Of a stretch of 6,196 nucleotides of DNA, positions 1 through 5,523 are shown piece by piece; positions within the stretch are counted from its first letter, which is position 1; each line of letters begins with the position of its first letter. The notes below the pieces were generated by a model. It did not search any database, was not told where the DNA came from, and worked only from the letters and a program-made list of their open reading frames with translations. The DNA is taken from positions 1 through 6,196 of the forward strand of contig JAISQC010000016.1 in NCBI GenBank assembly GCA_031274465.1, in the 5' to 3' direction. Source of the DNA: Synergistaceae bacterium. GTDB taxonomy: Bacteria > Synergistota > Synergistia > Synergistales > Synergistaceae. Made by a program: the position numbers and the translations under genes.

Positions 1-698
1 GGGGCGTAGTGCCTGTGCCTCGTCCCAGGCGACCTGTATGGGGAAGAGCTGCCCAGGTCATCCACGTCTACGACGGCAGATAGCATTTCGCGCGTAACGC
101 CTCCCGGGCGGAGTATCGACACCGGCCCCTCCGTCGCGTCGATCACGGTAGATTCCACCCCGACGGACGGCTCACCTCCGTCGATTATCATGTCCACCGA
201 GTCGCCGAGGTCGTCCCAGACGGCATGAGCGTTCGTGGGGCTTGGCCGCCCGCTTTTGTTCGCGGACGGGGCCGCTATGGGGAACCCCGCCTCCCTGATT
301 AGGGCCAGTGCGGTGTTGTTCAGAGGAACGCGCAGCGCCACGGTCTCGAGGTTTGCCCTCGTGGGCATCGGCACCGTTGCGAGCGAGTACAGGACGATCG
401 TGAGCGGCCCCGGCCAGAAATGCTGCATGAGCAGCTCCGCCGAGTCGTTCATCTCCGCGTATTTTGAAGCCTCGCGCATGTTTGCCACATGGAGGATCAG
501 CGGGTTGTCCTGCGGCCTTCCCTTGGCCTCGAAAATTTTTTTGACCGCGTCCTCGTCGAGCGCGTTGGCCCCCAGCCCGTATACCGTCTCGGTCGGGAAT
601 GCAACGAGCCCGCCTTTTTTTATTATCTTTGCCGCTGTGGCAATCGACTCGCGCGTCGGCGGGAAAATTTTTTTTGTGTCGGGCGAACCGCAAGGCAA
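1..698 (-). CDS. tsaC: Threonylcarbamoyl-AMP synthase, Sua5/TsaC type (C-terminus beyond left edge)
   Basis: This cytosolic enzyme makes L-threonylcarbamoyl-AMP from threonine, bicarbonate and ATP, the first step of t6A37 synthesis in tRNAs reading ANN codons. The 232 visible codons form a complete YrdC/Sua5 domain: GGLVAFPTETVYGLGANAL at residues 29-47, the KGR nucleotide-binding motif at 59-61 followed by DNPLILHV, FWPGPLT at 94-100, ALRVP at 121-125, APSANKSGRPSPT at 143-155, ESTVID at 182-187 and ILRPGG at 195-200. Residues 223-232 (SPGTRHRHYA) match the linker that joins YrdC to the second domain in Sua5 proteins (usually SPGMxYRHYAP). A Sua5 C-terminal domain therefore probably follows off the window, unlike short E. 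coli TsaC. No ATG or GTG fits the N-terminus. TTG at 698-696 is chosen because GGAGG lies 8 nt upstream and KIFPPT follows at residues 10-15. It is cotranscribed behind tgt, with 15 nt between tgt stop and this start. Family identity is near certain; the start is likely. Confidence 0.95.
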   Translation of the reverse strand, partial: MPCGSPDTKKIFPPTRESIATAAKIIKKGGLVAFPTETVYGLGANALDEDAVKKIFEAKGRPQDNPLILHVANMREASKYAEMNDSAELLMQHFWPGPLTIVLYSLATVPMPTRANLETVALRVPLNNTALALIREAGFPIAAPSANKSGRPSPTNAHAVWDDLGDSVDMIIDGGEPSVGVESTVIDATEGPVSILRPGGVTREMLSAVVDVDDLGSSSPYRSPGTRHRHYA

Positions 699-706
699 GG
701 CGAAGA

Positions 707-711
707 CCTCC
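707..711 (-). promoter_or_regulatory. Ribosome binding site of tsaC that decides a TTG start
   Basis: GGAGG on the minus strand lies just after the tgt stop codon (714-716) and 8 nt before TTG at 698-696. It is the only good Shine-Dalgarno sequence near the N-terminus, and the frame offers no ATG or GTG between the tgt stop and the conserved GGLVAFPTE motif. The site also suggests that translation of tsaC is coupled to termination on tgt. Confidence 0.75.
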
Positions 712-713
712 GA

Positions 714-1835
714 TCAATCCGCTATTCCGAGGGAAGATGTTTTTTCCATGCGGAACTTCGGGTACATGCCTTCTATTATAGATGCTCGCGCCTCTTTCAT
801 CAGGCGCACCAGAAAATAAAGGTTGTGCAGGCTGCACAGCCTCGCGGCGAGCATCTCCTTCGATCTGTACAGGTGCCTGACGTATGCGCGCGTGAAATTT
901 CGGCACGCGTAACAGCCGCACGATTCGTCTATCGGGGAAAAATCCCTCTCGAACCGCGCATTTTTTATATTCATCCTCCCCGCGCTCGTGAAGAGGTTGC
1001 CGTTCCTCCCGTTGCGGGTCGGCAGCACGCAGTCGAACATATCTACCCCCCGCGCAACCCCTTCGATCAGGTTCTCCGGCATCCCCACCCCCATGAGGTA
1101 GCGCGGCTTGTTGCGTGGGAGCGACCCGCATGTCACATCGAGCATCCTGTACATATCATCGCGGGATTCGCCCACTGAAAGCCCTCCGATGCCGTATCCG
1201 TCGAATCCGATGCGTTCGAGGCGGAGGGCGCACTCCGCGCGCTGATCCGGGAACAGCGCCCCCTGCACTATGCCGAAAAGCGCCTGACGCGGGTTGCCGC
1301 GTGACTGGGAGAATTCGCGGCATCGCTCCGCCCATTTGACCGTCCTCTCCATCGCGGCCCTCGATGCGTCCTCGGTCGCCGGCAATTTCAAGCATTCGTC
1401 GAAGCACATGGCGATGTCGCTTCCAAGGCGCGTCTGAACTTCCATCGAGAGCTCCGGGGTCATGAAGTGCTTGCTGCCGTCTATGTGGGAGCGGAACTCC
1501 ACCCCGCCGTCTGATATCTTGCGCAGCTCGGAGAGGGAAAACACCTGAAACCCGCCGCTGTCGGTGAGTATTTGGCGGCGCCACCCCATGAAGGCGTGCA
1601 GCCCGCCCGCTTCTTCTATCAGCTTCGCTCCGGGGCGCAGATAAAGATGGTACGTGTTGCCGAGTATCACGCTTGCGCCCAATTCCTCCAGCTCGAGCGG
1701 CGACATGGCCTTTACCGTCGCCTGCGTCCCCACCGGCATGAAAAGCGGCGTTTCGACGACTCCGTGCGGAGTGGCGAGTTCTCCGGCGCGCGCCCCGGTC
1801 TGGGGGCACTCCGCTATTACTTTGAATTCAAACAT
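714..1835 (-). CDS. tgt: Queuine/preQ1 tRNA-guanine transglycosylase (Tgt)
   Basis: Tgt exchanges guanine 34 in the anticodon of tRNAs with GUN anticodons (Asp, Asn, His, Tyr) for the queuosine precursor preQ1. It acts in the cytosol as a TIM-barrel dimer. The 373-residue protein is of normal length. Visible motifs are TPLFMPVGTQATVKAMSP near the N-terminus, DSGGFQVFSL starting with the active-site Asp92, FDEC (base recognition), GIVQG, GIGGLSVGE, and the nucleophile Asp268 in MFDCVLPTRNGRNG. The zinc site is Cys306, Cys308, Cys311 and His337 (CGCYAC, then LHNLYF). ATG at 1835-1833 is preferred because GGTGGTGG lies just upstream and MFEFKVI resembles the family start. An ATG at 1853 would add MPGGGR, has no ribosome binding site and overlaps the TATAAT. 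The usual PYPA after FDEC reads LKLPA here, an unusual local change. It is the first gene of a minus-strand unit with tsaC downstream. Confidence 0.98.
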   Translation of the reverse strand: MFEFKVIAECPQTGARAGELATPHGVVETPLFMPVGTQATVKAMSPLELEELGASVILGNTYHLYLRPGAKLIEEAGGLHAFMGWRRQILTDSGGFQVFSLSELRKISDGGVEFRSHIDGSKHFMTPELSMEVQTRLGSDIAMCFDECLKLPATEDASRAAMERTVKWAERCREFSQSRGNPRQALFGIVQGALFPDQRAECALRLERIGFDGYGIGGLSVGESRDDMYRMLDVTCGSLPRNKPRYLMGVGMPENLIEGVARGVDMFDCVLPTRNGRNGNLFTSAGRMNIKNARFERDFSPIDESCGCYACRNFTRAYVRHLYRSKEMLAARLCSLHNLYFLVRLMKEARASIIEGMYPKFRMEKTSSLGIAD

Positions 1836-1850
1836 TCTGCCACCACCCGG

Positions 1851-1860
1851 CATAATTATA
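1851..1860. promoter_or_regulatory. Symmetric -10 element, possible bidirectional promoter between tgt and the yabB-like gene
   Basis: The block contains the palindrome ATAATTAT (1852-1859). Read on the minus strand, 1860-1855 is a perfect TATAAT. Read on the plus strand, 1851-1856 is CATAAT (5 of 6). The minus start site would fall near 1848, giving tgt a leader of about 13 nt that contains its GGTGG. The plus start site would fall near 1863. I find no good -35 for the minus direction; the plus direction has a weak TTCAAA at 1827-1832 with 18-nt spacing. Symmetric -10 elements driving divergent transcripts are known in bacteria. Assignment here is inferred from position and sequence only. 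Confidence 0.45.
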
Positions 1861-1920
1861 CAATGATGCGCCGATTAGCTGATAGAATAAGAATGGCAGA
1901 GACGGAAGGTTTTTCGCGAG

Positions 1921-1927
1921 AGGAGGG
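1921..1927 (+). promoter_or_regulatory. Strong Shine-Dalgarno sequence proposed to set the start of the yabB-like gene
   Basis: AGGAGGG lies 7 nt before TTG 1935 and 10 nt before GTG 1938, both in frame. The upstream in-frame ATGs at 1863, 1866 and 1893 have no recognisable ribosome binding site. Starting here gives a protein length near that of the family. Because the motif could also simply encode Glu-Glu-Gly inside a longer protein, the call is moderate. Confidence 0.5.
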
Positions 1928-1934
1928 CTGGGCA

Positions 1935-2702
1935 TTGGTGAGCGCTTTGACCGAGGAGGGGCGGGACGTCTCGCCCAGCGATATTTTGTACGGCCGCGTA
2001 AGGATGTACCAGCCCACGGCGAAGCGGGGTCCGAGGGTCAGCGTCGATACCGTCCTTCTCGCGCATTTCGCGCGCGTCAGGCGGGGCGACCGGGTGATCG
2101 AGATGGGCTGCGCCCATGGGGCAATCACGCTGATAATGGCGAAGAGGAACGACCGGGCGAGGTTCGAGGGGTTCGACATCAACCCCGAGCTGATAGACAT
2201 GGCGCGTGAAAACGCGCTCTTGAACGGACTTGGCGGAAGGGTTTCGTTTTTCGCCTCCGACCTTCGGGAACATAAAAAAAACTTCGCGCCAGAATCGTAC
2301 GACGCCGTGGTCATGAACCCCCCCTACGACGATCCGGGAACGAGCAGGCCTAGCCCGGACGAGGCGATGGCAAGCGCCAGGCACGGACGGACTTGCGCTC
2401 TGTCGGACGTGGTCGCCTGCGCGAAATATCTGCTGCGCAACGGGGGGCGCTTCGCGTCGATGATGAGGGCAAACAGGATGGGCGATCTGTTCCGGTTGCT
2501 TTACGAACACAACGTGAGGCCGAAAAAAATACGCGCCGTCCATCCAAAGCCGGACCGCCCAGCTTCGATAGTGCTGGTCGAGGCCGTTCGCGCGTCAGGC
2601 GATGGCGTGACAGTCGAGCCGCCTCTTTTTATATGCGGGAGCGACGGCGGGTACACGAAGGAGCTGCTGGAAGCGTACAGCATGCCCGAAGGCGAGGGCT
2701 AA
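1935..2702 (+). CDS. trmN6: tRNA adenine-N6 methyltransferase, TrmN6/YabB/YfiC-like
   Basis: This is an AdoMet-dependent class I methyltransferase of the COG4123 type. E. coli YfiC makes m6A37 in tRNA1(Val); the substrate of the Bacillus YabB-like branch is less certain. Before the Rossmann core stands RVSVDTVLLAHF, the family's usual F/VSxDxxLLA segment. Motif I is VIEMGCAHGAITLIMA, followed by the acidic end of the next strand (GFDINPELIDMAREN). The catalytic NPPY motif of amino-group methyltransferases is at residues 128-131. The C-terminal half carries a second core part (CAKYLLRNGGRFASMMRANRM). TTG 1935 gives 255 residues, close to the roughly 245 of E. coli YfiC and B. subtilis YabB, and has AGGAGGG 7 nt upstream. 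GTG 1938, ATG 1893 and ATG 1863 (279 residues) are alternatives without a better site. It is first in a tight plus-strand operon, with rsmI starting 2 nt after its stop, as expected for yabB. Confidence 0.88.
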   Translation: MVSALTEEGRDVSPSDILYGRVRMYQPTAKRGPRVSVDTVLLAHFARVRRGDRVIEMGCAHGAITLIMAKRNDRARFEGFDINPELIDMARENALLNGLGGRVSFFASDLREHKKNFAPESYDAVVMNPPYDDPGTSRPSPDEAMASARHGRTCALSDVVACAKYLLRNGGRFASMMRANRMGDLFRLLYEHNVRPKKIRAVHPKPDRPASIVLVEAVRASGDGVTVEPPLFICGSDGGYTKELLEAYSMPEGEG

Positions 2703-2704
2703 AG

Positions 2705-3535
2705 ATGCCTCTCGTGCTGGTCCCGACGCCCATCGGCAACATGGGCGATATCACGCTGAGGGGGCTGGAGGCTCTCAAAAACGCCGACGCGATTGCCTGC
2801 GAGGACACGCGCAGGACCCTGAAGCTGCTTAATTTTTATGGGATACGCAAACCCCTTTTCTCGTACCACAGACACAACGAGCGCGCCAGAGCTGAGGAGA
2901 TAATCGGCCGCCTCGAGCGGGGGGAGAGCATAGCCCTCGTGTCGGACGCCGGCACTCCGGGGATATCCGACCCGGGGGGCGTGCTGATAGAAAAAGCCAT
3001 ATCGCGCGGCTTGGAGATAGACGCGCTGCCCGGCGCGAACGCGGTGCTGCCCGCTCTTTTGATGTCGGGCATATCGGCTGAAAAGTTTTATTTTCGCGGC
3101 TTCGTGGAGGGGAGCGGCTCGGAGGTAGAGTCCGCTATGCGCGGGCTGTCCGGCATCGACGCGACGCTCGTTTTCTACGTGGCGCCTCACGACATATCGC
3201 GATTTTTGGCGTCCGCCGTCCGCGCGCTGGGAGACCGCAGGGCCGCAGTGGTGCGCGAGATAAGCAAATTGCACCAGGAGGCTCTGCGGGGGACGCTGTG
3301 CGAGCTTGCCGCGTCATGTGGGCAGCGTGATCTGAAGGGCGAGATGTCGCTCGTGGTAGAGGGTTCGAATGGCGAGGCGGAGGGCGGCGCTCCCGAGCCG
3401 GATTGGGAAAAACTTGCCCGAAACATGAAAAAATCGGGAATTTTCGACAAAGAGATTGCCAACGCGCTCTTTGCGAGTTATGGTATATCGCGTAATCGAG
3501 TCAAGACTTTTTTGATGCGGGAGGAAACAAAGTGA
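2705..3535 (+). CDS. rsmI: 16S rRNA (cytidine-1402)-2'-O-methyltransferase RsmI
   Basis: RsmI uses AdoMet to methylate the 2'-OH of C1402 in the decoding centre of 16S rRNA, supporting start-codon fidelity. The 276-residue protein has the SPOUT-unrelated tetrapyrrole-methylase fold: LVPTPIGNMGDITLR at residues 5-19, ACEDTRRT at 31-38, SYHRHNE at 53-59, the cofactor-binding SDAGTPGISDPG at 80-91, PGANAVLPALLMSG, then REISKLHQEALRGTL and KGEMSLVVEG. The last 40 or so residues (IFDKEIANALFASYGISRNRVKTFL) match the RsmI C-terminal helix-turn-helix domain. Where most homologues have FYESPHR or FYxAPHR, this protein has FYVAPHD (Asp163 replaces Arg). ATG 2705 has GAGGG 6 nt upstream, overlapping the end of the previous gene. 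Its last codons overlap the GTG of metG by 4 nt (GTGA), so translation is probably coupled. Confidence 0.97.
   Translation: MPLVLVPTPIGNMGDITLRGLEALKNADAIACEDTRRTLKLLNFYGIRKPLFSYHRHNERARAEEIIGRLERGESIALVSDAGTPGISDPGGVLIEKAISRGLEIDALPGANAVLPALLMSGISAEKFYFRGFVEGSGSEVESAMRGLSGIDATLVFYVAPHDISRFLASAVRALGDRRAAVVREISKLHQEALRGTLCELAASCGQRDLKGEMSLVVEGSNGEAEGGAPEPDWEKLARNMKKSGIFDKEIANALFASYGISRNRVKTFLMREETK
3519..3524 (+). promoter_or_regulatory. Ribosome binding site of metG inside the rsmI 3' end
   Basis: GGGAGG is 7 nt upstream of the GTG at 3532, within the last codons of rsmI. It supports the GTG start, whose bases overlap the rsmI TGA stop as GTGA. Confidence 0.85.
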
Positions 3536-5523
3536 GCGATAGCGGATGCAAGCATGGATTTTACCTTACCACCCCGATTTACTACGTAAACGACGTGCCG
3601 CACATAGGGCACGCTTACACGACGATAGCGTGCGACGCCCTTGCCCGCTGGCATCGAATGCGCGGCGACGACACCCGTTTCCTGACCGGCACCGACGAGC
3701 ACGGCCAGAAGATACAGCAGGCGGCCGAACGGCGCGGCGTGACCCCAATAGAGCTCTGCGACGAGGTCGTGATGAACTTCAAGAAGCTATGGGATGCCCT
3801 CGGCATCTCGAACGACGATTTCATCCGCACCACGGAGGACCGCCACGTAAAAGTGACGCAATATTTCTTCAAGGCCCTCATGGAGAGCGGCGACATCTAC
3901 AAGGGGAGCTACGAGGGCTGGTACTGCGTGCCATGCGAGACCTATGTGCCGGACGCGCAGATAGGCGACGACAAGGTGTGCCCCGACTGCAAGCGCCCGC
4001 TGACCCGGATGTCTGAGGAGAGCTATTTCTTCCGCCTGTCGAAGTATCAGGGCGCGCTGATAAAATATTACGACGATCACCCCGACGCCATAATGCCCAA
4101 GGCGCGATACAACGAGGTGATAAGCTTCATCAAGAGCGGCTTGCAGGATCTTTCGATATCCCGCACCACGCTTAAATGGGGCATCCCGGTGCCGGGCGAC
4201 GAGCGGCACACCGTTTATGTCTGGCTCGACGCGCTCATCAACTACATATCCGCCGTAGGATATCCCGAGGCGGGGGAGAAATGGGAGTCCTGCTGGCCTC
4301 ACGTCCGCCATATGGTGGGCAAGGACATAATCAGGTTCCATGCGGTGATCTGGCCCGCCGTCCTGATGGCCATGGGGCTCAACCCGCCGGTTCGCGTCTT
4401 CGCCCACGGATGGTGGACGGTCGAGGGGGACAAGATGTCGAAGTCGAAAGGCAACGTCGTCGATCCGTTCGAGATGGTTGAGGTATACGGCGCCGACGCT
4501 TTCCGCTATTTTGTCCTGCGCGAGGTGCCGTTTGGGAACGACGGCGATTTTTCCGAGCTGGGCATGATGAACCGGATAAACTCCGACCTCGCCAATGACA
4601 TCGGCAACTTGCTGAACCGCACCCTACAGATGATAGAGAAATACCGGGATAGCCGGCTTCCGGGCGCCTCGGTCCTGGAGCGGGCGAGGGACGTTGATTT
4701 CGCCCTGCGCGACATGGCGCTGCGCACCATGTCCGAGATGGATTCGCATATGGCTGATTTCGCACTCGACGCGGCCCTGAAGTCGCTTTGGGTTCTGATA
4801 GGCGCCGGGAACAAGTACATAGACGAGACCCAGCCGTGGAAGCTGGGCAGGGAAGACCCGGACGAGCGGCTCGACATCGTCCTGCGCGTGCTGTGGGAAG
4901 TGCTGCGCCTCTCCGCCATGCTGATATACCCTTTCATGCCCGAGACCGCCGGCAGGATGCACAAACAGCTGGGGCTGGATGCCGACGTGTCGGCAGAACG
5001 GCACTCGGAGTGGGGATGGGGGACCTATGCGGCGGATGTGACGGTGAAAAAACAGGAAGTTCTCTTCCCTAGGATCGACGCGGTCAAGTGGAAGGAGGGC
5101 TACGACGCGCGCTTCAGGGCGCGGATGGCCTTGCTGAACCCCGACGCGCCGCCGCCTACGGCCGCCGCGTTCGACACATCGCACAAAGAGCAGGTCGAAA
5201 TAGACGACTTCAAGAAATTGGAGATAAGGGTGGCGCGGATAGAGAGCGTCGATATGGTGGAAAAGGCGCAGAAATTATACAAGCTGAAAGTGGACCTGGG
5301 GTTTGAAAAGCGCGTGATCGTATCGAGCATAAGGGAGTTTTTCACGCCGGAGGAGCTGATCGGCAAAAATATCCTCGTGCTGTGCAACCTCAAGCCGGCG
5401 AAGTTTCGCGGCATAGAAAGCGAGGGGATGCTGCTCGCGGCGGAGGCCGACGACGGACACCGCGAGATAATCTCCCTCGCCGCAGTCGACGACGGTTTCC
5501 CAGTCGGCTCGCCGGTTCACTGA
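3532..5523 (+). CDS. metG: Methionyl-tRNA synthetase with C-terminal tRNA-binding domain
   Basis: MetRS activates methionine with ATP and charges initiator and elongator tRNA-Met in the cytosol. The 663-residue protein is the Bacillus-like form. The class I signature HIGH is at residues 24-27 after TTPIYYVNDVP, TGTDEHGQKI follows, and KMSKS is at 301-305. A single zinc knuckle has Cys132, Cys135, Cys150 and Cys153 (CVPC and CPDC). The anticodon-binding helical domain includes NDIGNLLNRTLQMI and KYIDETQPW, the Trp region that reads the anticodon. A short Pro/Ala-rich linker (about 540-552) leads to a Trbp111/EMAP-type OB-fold domain at about 554-663 (DDFKKLEIRVARI, NLKPAKFRGIESEGMLLAA), which dimerises the enzyme and improves tRNA binding. 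GTG 3532 is the start, with GGGAGG 7 nt upstream and a GTGA overlap with rsmI. The stop overlaps the tatD start (TGATG). No key residue is missing. No T-box leader is visible, as expected for an internal operon gene. Confidence 0.99.
   Translation: MSDSGCKHGFYLTTPIYYVNDVPHIGHAYTTIACDALARWHRMRGDDTRFLTGTDEHGQKIQQAAERRGVTPIELCDEVVMNFKKLWDALGISNDDFIRTTEDRHVKVTQYFFKALMESGDIYKGSYEGWYCVPCETYVPDAQIGDDKVCPDCKRPLTRMSEESYFFRLSKYQGALIKYYDDHPDAIMPKARYNEVISFIKSGLQDLSISRTTLKWGIPVPGDERHTVYVWLDALINYISAVGYPEAGEKWESCWPHVRHMVGKDIIRFHAVIWPAVLMAMGLNPPVRVFAHGWWTVEGDKMSKSKGNVVDPFEMVEVYGADAFRYFVLREVPFGNDGDFSELGMMNRINSDLANDIGNLLNRTLQMIEKYRDSRLPGASVLERARDVDFALRDMALRTMSEMDSHMADFALDAALKSLWVLIGAGNKYIDETQPWKLGREDPDERLDIVLRVLWEVLRLSAMLIYPFMPETAGRMHKQLGLDADVSAERHSEWGWGTYAADVTVKKQEVLFPRIDAVKWKEGYDARFRARMALLNPDAPPPTAAAFDTSHKEQVEIDDFKKLEIRVARIESVDMVEKAQKLYKLKVDLGFEKRVIVSSIREFFTPEELIGKNILVLCNLKPAKFRGIESEGMLLAAEADDGHREIISLAAVDDGFPVGSPVH

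Noticed and set aside
172..1131. Minus-strand open frame of 319 codons overlapping tgt and tsaC
   Set aside because: It is very Arg/Gly-rich with no recognisable motif, and it spans two genes with complete family signatures in another frame; it is a GC-rich shadow.
235..1178. Long plus-strand open frames (235-819 and 489-1178)
   Set aside because: Both lie antisense to tsaC and tgt, whose catalytic motifs are continuous on the minus strand; no family pattern is visible in the plus-strand products.
1836..1853. Tgt start at ATG 1853 adding MPGGGR
   Set aside because: The codon begins 2 nt after the TATAAT, where the transcript has probably not started, and it lacks a ribosome binding site; ATG 1835 has GGTGGTGG and fits homologues.
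1572..1862. Upstream extension of the methyltransferase frame to 1572
   Set aside because: This part is antisense to tgt, has no homology-like pattern, and would make the protein over 120 residues longer than the family norm.
2393..2704. Extension of rsmI upstream to 2393
   Set aside because: It overlaps the well-supported end of the methyltransferase gene; the RsmI N-terminal motif LVPTPIGN begins right after ATG 2705, which has a GAGGG site.
3787..5184. Minus-strand open frames within metG (3787-4407, 4506-4964, 4624-5184)
   Set aside because: They are antisense shadows of a complete methionyl-tRNA synthetase with intact HIGH, zinc, KMSKS and OB-fold motifs.
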